From contig NC_045143.1 in NCBI RefSeq assembly GCF_008831285.2, forward strand, positions 2,489,503 to 2,553,502: a stretch of DNA of 64,000 nt, in the 5' to 3' direction. The notes under the pieces were generated by a model, which was not told the DNA's origin, did no database searches, and saw nothing but the letters and a program-made list of their open reading frames with translations. This document shows, piece by piece, positions 46,660 to 58,600 of the stretch (within the stretch, counting starts at the first letter, position 1; every line of letters begins with the position of its first letter). The DNA is from Nymphaea colorata. Its lineage: Eukaryota > Streptophyta > Magnoliopsida > Nymphaeales > Nymphaeaceae. The position numbers and the translations under genes were made by a program.

Positions 46660-49600
46660 GAGTCCAGTTTCAGATCGTGTTTGAAAATCATGCGATTTTA
46701 ATTGATGCATGTAATTGGAAAACTATTTCAGCATCTTCTAAATTTCATTCAAGCTGCAACTCGACTGGCATAGTGGTTAACACAACTTGTTTGTCCTGCT
46801 ATGATTGCAAGATTGAGAAAGAAAAGGTGCATCATCCATCTAGCTGCTCCTCCCTTGATGGTGTTGAGGTGTGAAGTTCTTAATGCAATTTCCTGGCAGC
46901 TGCTAATGTGCTTTGGACTGCTCATGTGGGTTCATCTTAGTTGTTTCTATAGTCCAGAGGTCAGCAAGTTCGGGTTGTTTCCAAGATAGAATCTGTTTCT
47001 AGGCCTTTTCTTCCTCTAAGGCAACTACATTTGACATGTACATGGTTATGAAGATCACAGCTGTTCTTTTTTACTTACTAATCCAATTCCTACACCTTGG
47101 TTGTTAGAAATCTTTGAAAGCGAGGGACTACACGTACTTCTGATTGTTTGCCGTGAAGTGGGTCAATGCTACTTGTCAAAGTTGTTAAGCAAGGACTTAA
47201 CCATGGAAAATATTTATGCCCATTAAATATTTATCAAAGAAATGCTTGTTTCGTCTGTTTATGAACTGCCAACAAGAGCTCCATGCACCTGGATGAAACA
47301 GCAACCATCTGACGGTTGGTTAGATTTAAAGAGAGCGACATGATGGCTGGGAAAATGCGGTGCGCGGTCAATCTGCCGGTCTCGATCTGCCAGGTTAAAC
47401 CTGCTTTATGACTCGGCGCTCTTGTAGTGGCGCCGGCAGCTGCAGTAAGTATGAAGAAGGCAAGAGTAGACGACGATATCCACTTGAAATCTCTCTCAGG
47501 AAGATTTAGGTTCTCAGAATATTAGGCTGTCCGTTCTTTGATAACACCCATTCCTATTTCTCAATGATATCCTAAGATTGGAACAATTGGCTGAATCCGG
47601 GGACAGCATTTCTACTTTGACATCTTTTTGGAAAAGCATTTTGGTTCTTGAATAATCAACATCACTTCTGTTCTAACAAAAGCTTTCCTTTTTATGCGAA
47701 AAAGACCCCTATAGATAATTATGATCTAATATATCGACAATTCCTTCATATCTCATTCATCACGACAAGGTCTTCTTTTGTGCATCAGACCATCAGTTTA
47801 ACAAGAACATTTTTTTTTGGAGAGAGATAAGGTCTGATGTTCAATACTGGAGGTGCATCTCTTGGCACAGTTAATTAAGTTATATATTAGTTAGGAACAC
47901 CAACCTAAAGTTCCAAACTTCCATGCAGCCAAAATCAGCATCTCCAAGAAATATGGGCCAGAAGATACAGATTGGACCCAAACCAGGACCAAAAATTTAC
48001 AAAGAATTGAGTCTGAATCCAAACTAGCATGGTGAAATGCAGATCCAAGATCTACATACCAATACTTGATCAGCCCTAACAAGAAACGGAAGTAGGGAAA
48101 ATAAAAGGCAAATAATAGTCTGCGTCAATGAAGTCGATCTGGATCTGAATGAGAAGACACCGAAACTAAAAGACGAAAATCATCAGTTTAGTGCTATCGA
48201 TCAAGCATGAAGCAGGGGGAACTAGAAGTGGGCAAGAACAAGGAAGATCGAGATGGATCGAAATTTTTGAAGGGCTAATGCTGATCCACTGGAGCAGTCA
48301 ACGGTAGAATTTCTTGGATCTATTCCATGGACAAAAAAAAGATGTGATCCAAATCTAGATCCAGATTCGGGCAGGTGCAATGGTGCGAATCAAGATTTTT
48401 CTTTCAGGTAGAGGCAAGGTCCGTTAGAATCCACTTAAAATTCAGTGGATGGATCTAGACATGTCGCCGATTCCATATTGGCGGGGACGGTGAAAGTCCA
48501 GTAATCAATTTGGTTCATTGGAGATTATGTTTTTGGACTGCAAACAATAGATGCGCTACACTCTAGTTGACGGATGTCCCGCTTTTCACTCAAGTTTTGA
48601 ACTCTGATGATGACGATAAAATGGGAGCAGTTTCGGCCTCTCATTAAATCAAGAAATAAAAATTTAAAATAATAAAATAATAATAATTAAAAAGAAGAAG
48701 AAAAGAATGTGAGTGCTATTTGATGGAATAGTTGTGGGTCAGACATGCATATGTCAAAATCCTGCTCACATGGACGGTGTGGGCTTTTTAAAGGGGAGGA
48801 TCCAACTTTATCAAATCAGTATCCGAAAAGGACTAGGTCCAAATCACATGGGACCCACCCACGTTCTAAATTTGAGAATAGGGAATTCATAAATTTATTT
48901 CCAACTTATTATACATGGGAGAACGGTACGTCCCGATCCAACGGGTCCTCTCAATATCCAATAGGGAACCGAATCTTTTTTTTTTTTTTCAAAATTTTCT
49001 GTCTTATAAATTTCAAAAATCTTATGCGCCAAATGTTGGCAAAGAATGAGGGAGAAAATCCATATGCTTGGTCACCAACCAAATGATATTTAATTTTTTT
49101 TTCATTTTGGTACTAAATCTTTAGAAGTTTTTGTGAACAAAAAGCCTAAAAAAGATGCACACAAATTTCATGGTAATGAAAAGAAATATTAAAAAATTTA
49201 AAATATATCAATGTTTGAAGAACCTTTTTATGGCAAAGGTATCCCAAAGATAAACATCTCCACATCAGAAAATTTGTCTGCTCATCAAACACGCCGCTAA
49301 AAAAAGCAAGCGTCGTAACTTAGAAAGAGAATTGTGTTTCTTTTTCATCCCATAATCCCATAAGGTCAAAGCTGAGTTTATTACTATCCTGTCGTCGTCA
49401 AACCGATATAATGTATCATCGCTTTGAATGTATGTGCTATATATGTATATGTTTCATATAATTTGGGTTGCAATAAAAACCACACCTTCCTAAGTTCTTG
49501 TTAAAATTGATTTTAAACAAAATATAAACATTTTACTATGTTTGTAAATACTAATTCAACATAAACCATGTTTTAATTCAAGTTGTTAAAAAAAAACTTG

Positions 49601-49772
49601 CTTTTCTACTATAAAATTTTTCGACTTTATTCATTTTTTAATGTTTTAAAAACATGTTAAACTCAAAAAATGACCAGCTTAGTGTATGCTTCTCACTAGA
49701 ACACTGTTAAGATCATACTCTATATTGTTAGATGTATAAAAGAACGTTTTAGCAATCAATTTTGTATGGTTT

Positions 49773-49776
<4 letters not shown>

Positions 49777-49817
<41 letters not shown>
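49777..49817. repeat. (TA)n microsatellite, about 20 units
   Basis: A continuous alternating TA tract in intergenic AT-rich DNA. Confidence 0.95.
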
Positions 49818-49820
<3 letters not shown>

Positions 49821-50235
49821 TTTTTACCTTATCAACTCGATCTGCAACGTATTTAGTTGTTACGATCGTCGTATAAAGGTGAAGGTAGGAATGGACACTC
49901 TATTATTTGAATCTGACCGCCCGCCCTTGGTCAAAGGTAGAGCAACCATACTTTAAAAGAACAGGAACAAAGATATTTCTGTTCCAACTTTTTTTAATTA
50001 AGAAGAAAAGCAAAGAAAGTCAAAAGAAGAGGAAGAAAGCGGACATAAAATAATTTACTCAACAGTTCCCAATATAATGTCTTTTTTATTATGTATTGTA
50101 AAAATCGAAGTAAGAATGTCTCGACGAGCAATTCTCAATAAAGGTGTTGAATTTCTGAAAGTAGGGAAGGCGAGAGCCCTTCGGAAGTATAAAGCAGAAG
50201 GCACTTTCACCTAAGTCTGTGTGAGCAGATGGAGT

Positions 50236-50673
50236 TAGGGGTACACACTAGCTGAGTCGAGCTCCTTATGGCAAGCTTGAGCTCGACTCGACTATATAAA
50301 ATCGAGCTCAAACTCGACTCATTTAACCCATTTAACTCGTTTAGGTGTCAACTCGTTTAACGTTCAACTCTGTGTAAGCGTTAACTCATGTAGCTCGTTT
50401 AACTCATGTAACTTGTGAAATTTTGTTTTTATCCTAAAAGTTAAAACGGTGATTCGGTGAACCGTGGTGCAATATTACATAAAGTACCGGTTTGCAAGTT
50501 GGGTCGAGTATAAACGAGTCGAGTTCCTGAAACTCGAACTTGACTCGTTTATCGTTTCGAGTATCTTTGTAAGCTCAAACTCAACTCGTTTATAAACGAG
50601 TCGAGCACGAGCCGAGTTTTTTCGTGCGAGTTCGAGTCGAGCCCAAGTTGGCTCGGCTTGTTGTGCAGCCCTA
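50236..50673. mobile_element. hAT-like MITE of the TCGAGCTCGA family
   Basis: A 438-bp element begins TAGGGGTACACACTAGC and ends TTGTGCAGCCCTA, whose reverse complement TAGGGCTGCACAA matches the left end imperfectly. It is flanked by GATGGAGT (50228-50235) and AATGGAGT (50674-50681), an 8-bp duplication with one mismatch, as expected for hAT elements. The interior is packed with GAGTCGAGCTC and ACTCGTTTA words. Related, less complete copies lie at about 7915-8250 and possibly ending at about 5382. Confidence 0.6.
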
Positions 50674-52532
50674 AATGGAGTATTCATCATTCGCTCGGTC
50701 GAAGGATGAAGCCCTCTGCCCCTTATTCTCCTTGCTCCCGAGGTTGACAGTCAGATTTATACCTGGTGCGGCTTTAATACTTCATTTAGTATAATGCATC
50801 CACTTGTTTCGTACAAAGTATAGTGCCCATGAGAAGCAAATTGACAAATAGCTCGACCAACTAAGCTATGCCTCTCAAAACATTTCGTCTAAGTTATTGA
50901 AGGGCTTATAGACAAGTTTATAGAATTGTAAGGCGCAGTTTGGAGAACTTTATACCATACAACTAAGGTGATTTGAAATTTTAGAAGCTGAGATCTTAAA
51001 TGTTTGAATTCTAACAATAACTCTTAGAAATTTTTTAGTTGAAAAGTATGGGAGTTATTACACCATGTATTCATAAACCTTGCATCCTGAGATCTGCAAA
51101 ACTCAGGACAAACTCCTTTCACTTTGTATTTGAAGCCAAGGCCTAAAAGAAAACTAAACTTTTGGGATCTCAAAAAATGACGAAATATTGGACAAAGCGT
51201 AGCTTTCGTGGATGTATGAAGTGGGAATAGAACATGTAGGGTCGGCGACGAGGACCTTTCATGTGCCCTTTGGCTGGAAGCAGCAAAAGCTTCAGAATCA
51301 TGGAGGCTTCAACGTAAGCTTTATGAGGAAAGAGAAGAAAAAAATATAAAAACTTTTTAGATTTCCCTCTTGACGGAAACATGAGGTCCTCATCATCCCA
51401 CACAAAGCTTGAGCTTCACTTCAAAAAGCCAGAGAAAAGGAAGGAGGACCATGTGCTGCACATACCCATAGGACGTTGCATGGTGATGGTACGCATTCTT
51501 ACCATGATGGGTTGCATTATCATGTAAAACATCACTATCTTCATTGTCACTGTCGTGTGAAATTAACATTGAGCAGCCATTATTGAGAGACATATACCAT
51601 CATGCATGTGCCCAGGTACATGGTGTAACAATAAAGATCTTAAGTATCTCAACAAGGTAGTAGCATTTTCCTTCCGTCTCCATTGGCTGCCCTTTGCAGT
51701 GTTTGGTTTAAAGTGTGTTTGATGACATAAACGTTGCTTTCTTTGGAATACATATTCATGAAACACTAGTTTAGTTTTCAAAAGAAGACAGTGTTTTTGC
51801 TACTAAATGTGTTCTTTAAGTTCAAGGTCAAGTTGTCTTAAGATGTATAAGATAGCTGGTCCAGTTAGAGGGATATGAAAAGGTAGGTCTATAGTTCGAT
51901 TCTTGTTCTTCATGTCTTAAAGTGGGGAGCCATGATGCCTAATTTGAAAAGGGTGCACCATTGTCATTATTGATGCCGATGCAGCTCTGAAGCTTAGAAG
52001 AAGAGGGAACAATGGACCTTTAGGCCTCCACAAATAGAAGTTCTAGTTCAAATTGCATGGTTGGAAGTCATTCGGATTCGGGTCGAGGATAACCACCCGA
52101 ACATATTCGAGTCTTTTCTCACACTATATTTTGAGATTGTGTGTCCTAAAAGCTGTTTGGCATTAGGAACACCATATGAATGTTTCAAGAATTTGTTTTA
52201 AAATAGAGACAGATTCATAAAATACTTATTCAACTCAACTAATGTTGAGTTATATTTATAGAACGTTTACATAGTGTTCCGAATGCCAATCGACCCCCTG
52301 ATGGTAGCATGGCAAACATTTTATAACGAAATAAAATGTTACTCCAAATGTCAGAGAATGCAAGCGGACCCATACATGGATCAGATGGTTGCCATCCGGT
52401 TAGGGTGCACGGGACCCAATGAAGGCAGGTGCAGGCTCATGGGGGCAGTTGCATATACAGACCCTTATACAATTTGTTATTATATATTGGTGCCCTTCAG
52501 CTATTTACAATATATTTGAATAACAAGGTTTA

Positions 52533-52827
52533 GTTCCTGTTTGGATGATATACTAAAAAAGCCTGGTTTTATAAAGACTAGTTTTTTAAAAGATTAGGTT
52601 TTTAATCGATTCTGAAAGACTGATTTGTGCGTTTGCAATAATAAGATCAAAACACATTTTTTCATGAATTTATTAACTCCCATTAGAAAAGCAAGTTTTG
52701 TCAAAAGTGAGTTTTGGCAAAAACTCATTTTTGGTATCATCCAAATGCTTTCGAAACGGCATTTTACAAACAAAATCATATTTTTACCTTCAAAATTTGG
52801 TTTTGGGATAATCGTCCAAACGCCCCC
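52533..52827. mobile_element. Harbinger/Tourist-like MITE
   Basis: A 295-bp element with inverted ends: CTGTTTGGATGATA on the left and, read on the other strand, GGGGGCGTTTGGACGATTAT on the right. It is flanked by TTA at 52530-52532 and 52828-52830, the 3-bp target duplication of PIF/Harbinger elements. The interior is AT-rich with AAAACTCATTTT-like words and no transposase. Confidence 0.55.
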
Positions 52828-53218
52828 TTAGCTTTTCTGATGAGTTGGAAAGCATTCCAATTGTTTTTTTATCTTTTATTTTTATATAATTAAGATTAAA
52901 AAATAAATGTATTTTTAGCAAATCTTTTATGGGCATCAATTTGATTTTAATTAATCTGCAATCAATTGGATTCCAATAGCGTGCTTCAAGCCAATGATTA
53001 AAGAGTCACCTAGCTTGGTGTCCATGGAATGTTCATTCACATTTATATTCACCAAGGTTTCCAAAAGGAGTATAATGCACTCTAACAAGCCATGATTGAT
53101 TCATAATGACACCGATATGTATAACCAATAAAATTGATTGACAAGATAAGCTAAGAATATAAAAATATAAAGCCACTGATATTATAATTTTGCTTAATAT
53201 TATCACGTATATTGTCAC

Positions 53219-53221
<3 letters not shown>

Positions 53222-53264
<43 letters not shown>

Positions 53265-53276
53265 TTATTTATTTAT
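53222..53276. repeat. (TA)n followed by (TTTA)n microsatellite
   Basis: About 20 TA units are followed directly by about four TTTA units, a compound microsatellite in intergenic DNA. Confidence 0.95.
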
Positions 53277-55380
53277 TGTATAAAGCCGCTTTCACGATTT
53301 TCACTTATATTTATTTAAAAAGCTAGTAAGCTATTTAAATTTCATCTCTCCACTTTTCTATATAATTTTCAAATTTACAATATAAAACTAGTTCTTTGCG
53401 CAACTTTGTAAACACATTTATTTTACTATGGATCCCAGATCAGCAGTGAATTGAGATCACCAAGATTTCAGATCGTGGATTTAAGATCAGACACCCTTCC
53501 ATTCGACCTTAAATGAACAGCTTTTTACATATAATGTGGACTTAAGATCCACGTTATTAAGATCCTGAGTTGTTTAAATTAATGATCTTATAATGCACCT
53601 TTTATTGCAGTTTATATCTCATAAAGCCATCAAACACTACTTTATTTTCTTCTGCACTATTAATATGAATGCAAGCCTTTGCTTAACCCATAAAGCAATC
53701 TTTTACTATAGCAATTAATTTTTTACCTTCTTTTGGATTTTTAACATTCTTTTGTTTAAAAAAGGATTTTAATAGCTATCTTAAATTTCGAAAAGCCATT
53801 TTTTGGTGCTATAAGCGCCGTTGGGGTTTTTATGCCCTTAGAGTTAATATTTATTTTCTACTAAATTAATTACAAAATCACATCAATAACGTTAGCCTAG
53901 AAAGGGCACATTAGCTTCCTTATTTTATCCTGTCACATTATATATATAATTGTAAAAAATAGTCCAATGTCATGGACATTTTTAATTTTATGTTTTCATA
54001 AAAGAAGTTAATTGCTTTTATAAAATCTTGTCGTCATCGGTCTTCTTATCAGACGTAGTTTTTTTAATTAACCACATTTACGTTGTTAAATTAAGTTATC
54101 ATGCACTCACTGTTGGGGAATTATTTATGATCTCTTTCCTAAAGAATGAAGGCCCATCTACTTCTTCCCACATGAACAAAGTGTGTAGGTGGATTAAGTT
54201 TTTAGAAGTTAACAAATATAATCTTTTGAATAATTTTTTTTTTTTTGCAATTCGACTTCATTAACTTTAAACGATGCTGGGAATTAATTAGAAGACTCAA
54301 ATCAATAGAAATTTTATTTCTCAATTCAGTAATTAAAAAGAAACCTGTGTTTCTATTTTTGAAAAAAAAAAAAAACATGTTAAAGGTGAACCTACATATG
54401 CCCACTTTAAAAAAGTAAACAAAACAAGAAGCTCTAGACAATTTAATATGCCACCACTGCTTTATGACAAGGAAAAGAATACATCTTACTGAGCTTAGAT
54501 ACAAAGCATTTATAGTAAACTAGCAACTTAGTATAGAATGGAGTGGCTGCGACAATGCCATCATCAATCACAAGGAGCGCAAGTGGTACAAATGACATCT
54601 TTGATCACGTAGCTTCTCATCCCTAAGATGTCAATCTGAATTTTAGATGAAAAAACTTTCCAATTTCTAATTTAAGTTCAAATTCACTAGTTATAAACTA
54701 TTTGAAGTCACAAACTTGGATTGTAACTTTAGATGGTAACATAGTTGGTCGGATTGGCAGCTTTGAAGATCTCATATTGTCAGTTTGATTATGTGGGTAA
54801 TATGTTCTTAGGTTTTAAGTTTTCATTCACTGAAAACTTTATATGATGTAACTATGTTGATTAAATTTGCATCAAACTCTTTCATATATTTATTTTTGAA
54901 TGATATATTTGGTTCAACCATAAGGTAGCTATTTATCAAAGCCAAGTGGTTTAAGTTGAATTAGGTCTAATTAATGCAGGTGGATCAATTGTATAGGATT
55001 TGTCAAATTTGGTTACATGCAGAATCCATGTGCCATCTCGGGAGGAAGTTGATGGAATGACACGCCTTGTGATTTCTGCAACTTTTCTCTGTCACTTTAT
55101 TAGGAGTTAAATTTATAAGAGAGAAGTTGGGTTTCATTTTTCTTGAGCTCCTTGAAGAGCCAAGCCTGGTGGTGGTTTCCGCCGGTTGCTGCTAATGTGG
55201 TGGTGGTCCGCCTTGTCCCCTTGCTCTTGCGCCCCACCCTGACTATGGTGACAGCTCGCCTTCCTGTAAATTATGGAATAATTGATTCAGTGGTGGTGTC
55301 CTCTTCTTCCCCTTTTTCTTTCTTCACTTCCCCAGTTTTCAAGAAAGACCCAAATTTGGCTCCTTCTTCCCCCACATTCT

Positions 55381-55578
55381 AGAGAGAGAGAGAGAGAGAG
55401 AGCAACATCTGAGAAATTTGATGCTGCTAGCAGTGGCAGGAAGTGGGAATCCTTTGTTTCTTTCTCATCTTAGATAGAGGGAAAGAGAGAGTACCAACAT
55501 CAAATGTGAGAATTGATGCTGTCTGAGATGCTGTGTGCAGTAGATAGGGCGTTCGTATCGTCTGCGACTTTACCATTT

Positions 55579-55615
<37 letters not shown>

Positions 55616-55639
55616 CCAACATCAGATGCGAGAAGTGTG
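55381..55639 (+). promoter_or_regulatory. 5' leader with triplicated GA-tract/start-codon module and uORFs
   Basis: Three diverged copies of (GA)n - AACATC(A/T)GA - GAGAA - GATGCT - GCAGTGG/GCAGT occur at about 55381-55440, 55485-55543 and 55581-55660; the last contains the real start codon. Copy 1 encodes a uORF at 55421-55477 that begins MLLAVAG, echoing the main MLLAVEG. Copy 2 has a uORF at 55516-55581 (21 codons). A five-codon frame at 55626-55640 (MREV then stop) ends with TGA overlapping the main ATG (TGATG). The transcription start is unknown, so how many of these are in the mRNA is uncertain. Confidence 0.55.
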
Positions 55640-58600
55640 ATGCTTTTAGCAGTGGAAGGCGGGTTCATCTCCTCGTCGGCCTCTGGCTATTCCAAGGGTC
55701 TCGCCTTCCTGCTCTTCGGGATCGGCGGGGAGAGAGATGAGAGATCCATGAGGGTGTCTCCCTGGAGCCACCACTATCAGCTGGTACACAAGGACATCAA
55801 ACCCGAACCCTCGCTGGCTCCGCGCAAGAACGGCGCCAGGACCCACCGGGGTTGCGCCTCATTCCTCTGCTTCCGCCGCCCCTCAACGGGCATCGATGGT
55901 GCTTCGCCTCTCAAGGTCGAGCCCGTTGCTCAGCAGGACGGCCCGTCCGTCTCCCCATCTGGAGGGAACTCCGGCGAAGTCCCCAACGGGATCGGCGGCC
56001 CACAGGGCGTGAAGGTCTTTCTCAAGAGCAGTCTGAAGAAGCCATTGGAGGATGGTGATGGCGGCGCTTCTAAGGAGGAGAGGGAGGTGGAGAATGAGAG
56101 TTCAGTAGTGGGTACCGCTGTGAAGAGGAAAGTTCAGTGGACAGACGGTTGCGGCCGGGAGCTCACTGAGATCCGGGAATTCGAACCAAGGTGCCGTTCA
56201 TCTTTCTACCCGGTTGTTTGTTTTCCTTCTCAGTCAGGTTTACTGCTACTGCCTCTCTTTCTCACCGATCTCATTTAGGCGTAAAATGTTTACCTTCTAC
56301 TTCTTTTTCCTGCTGGGTTTTGCTACAAAAATGGGCTTTTCAAATGGACGGATAGTTTAAAAGGCATGTGATTGGCTTCGAACGCTACAGACATTGCGTA
56401 TGACTTTATTAATGCGACACAAGAAAAATAGTTGGTTTTGTTAATGGTTTTTTTCATTTTTGCTAGATCGAAGTACTGGTTTTCTGTTGAGTACTCCGTC
56501 AGGGTATCATGTTCTTTGTTTTCTTCCAGAGACCATGAGGTTGGATACAGGAGAGGGAATTGCTTTCCTGTTTCCGATGTTTTGCACCTAATTTTGAAAA
56601 GATTTTCCTCGCTATCTGTATGTCACCAATAAAATGATAATTCAAAATTTCCAATTACCTTTCTTTTGAGATGAGAAAATCTGATACCTAGAATTAAGGT
56701 CGAGAAGTGTCATCAGTCTGGTGAAAGACCAAAAAAATTTCGAAGCGTCTAGCTGCATTTAGAACATGGATGAGCTGCCATGTGGAGTGGAGGTTAATAT
56801 CACACCTTAGTTTGAATAGAAAATTTTCTGTATTATTTCCTCTCTTTCTTTTGTCATGAGCCATTCGCGGCAGAAGTTCGACCCCATGATCTTCATCTCT
56901 TTCGTATCTAGTTCAGGAGATTCTTTTCTTCATAAATTGTCAAAGATACATGGGATTTTCCAATATTTAAATAAGTGGCAGGGGCAAGAATCATGACTAG
57001 ATTAAGAAAGAGAAAAAGCAAAGCGAGGGAAAGGCTGAATTGTTTTATTTGTTATACTTTATGCTATATCTCATCCATAGTAATTCGTTTCCCATCTACA
57101 AGCAGAAAAAGCGATCTTGATTTCTTATGAGTACGGAAACTGTACAATAAGGTGCATTAGCAGCAACTTGTCGGATGGAATACAGTGGTTGTGAATTGCA
57201 AGTTGATATGAGCCCCTTCCTACTTTTTTCCTATACGAACTTTTGAGCAGTTTGTGACCATATTAGAATAGGATAATAAAAGGAAATAATTGCAACTTCG
57301 GAAGCACACTCATGACATATTTAATTCATGCATTCTTTGGAACCAGTTCTTCCTCTATACAATGAGGAGAAGAACTGGTACGAGCTCAGTTTGCCTTGAC
57401 TCTTCAGTAAAAGCCATCTTGTTTACTCTTGCCAAAAAATACCATCTGTAAAGCTAAGTACTTTGTCGATGTAGAGGCCTCGTTACCTTGGTAAATTGCA
57501 GTCGAGTTGCTTTTTTTTTTTGGTTTTCTGGAATTTGAAACATTTATGCATTGTTTTTTACTCTAAGTGGTTTTTGAGCGTATCATATATGTCAAGGTTG
57601 GATATCTTCACAACTGAATTATATATTGACCTTTCATCATGTCATTATGTTATTGCTCTTACTTTTTGAAAGCAATAGCTGCATTGGTTTTGATAGTACA
57701 AATGACAGAGTTGTCATGGAAACAACTCATACGCAATGTACGTCAAAGTACCCACATTGGTTTTTTAGTTCTTTTGAAACTTGTGGAATCTGTTTTTCTT
57801 GGTTAACAAGCACGGTCATGAACAGGGTAACTCTTCTTTCTGTGGCAAAGTAAAAGAAAAATTTGCAAAAGAAGGTATAGATCGTAGGAGCTGTCCTTAC
57901 AGCAGTTAGTTGCTTCATGAATTTATGAAATTAAAAACAAAAAAGAAAAAAAAAGGATGCGAAAGGTCAACAGAATTACCTGACCCAAGTATTTTCACCA
58001 ACAAAAGCCTAACAACCCCAGAAGTTTTTCCACTTAAAACAGCAAGAAAAGCTATTTTACTGTTACATGTACTGATCATCGTCACAAATGTAGGCAACAT
58101 TCTTCTACTGAATGGAGAGAATTAGGAATAGAGATGTTTATAATAAATTTTATTGTTTGTTACTTAACATTTAAACATCATAACAGTGTTTCCCCTTTCC
58201 ATATTTCAATCCCTTTTTCCACCCTTTCAATTGTCATATGTTCTTTTTATTCCTTTTTTTCCTAACCTTTTCCGCTTATGTTTTCGCAAGCAAAATAAAT
58301 ACTAATAACATTCTTAATGCTGATCTTTCTCCCAGTCTTTGTAGAGTTGACAGAGAAGCTTATAATATCAAAGTTTCTCCTTGACAAGGTATAATGAACT
58401 TTTAAATATATGATGATGGCATCTTACACAAATGGTAATGCAACATCCTAATGGCAGAGGCTAGGATAACTGCACCCATAAAAATTGATATAAGCTACTC
58501 GTAAACATGACGTTACAAAGCCAGTATTGGCTTTTTTAAAAGGTTTATTTCAAAATATGGAAATCTTCAATATGGAACCTTGATTTTTCTCCTGTAAATT

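Larger units (their letters stand above)
46660..55380. other. Intergenic region with MITEs and TA microsatellites
   Basis: No gene is supported in this 8.7-kb stretch. It includes an hAT-like MITE (50236-50673), a Harbinger-like MITE (52533-52827), TA microsatellites (49777-49817 and 53222-53261), GATCTGGATCC-type dispersed words at 48000-48450 and 53430-53570, and otherwise AT-rich DNA. A minus-strand frame at 51393-51593 starting MSLNNGCSMLISHDSD is unrecognised and unsupported. Confidence 0.5.

Noticed and set aside
51393-51593. Minus-strand frame MSLNNGCSMLISHDSDNEDSD
   Set aside because: Begins like a plausible N-terminus but has no continuation, promoter evidence or recognisable family.
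55143-55382. 79-codon frame upstream of the CaaX-like gene
   Set aside because: It does not begin with ATG, is low-complexity (WWWFPP, VVSSSSP), and abuts the GA tract of the leader.
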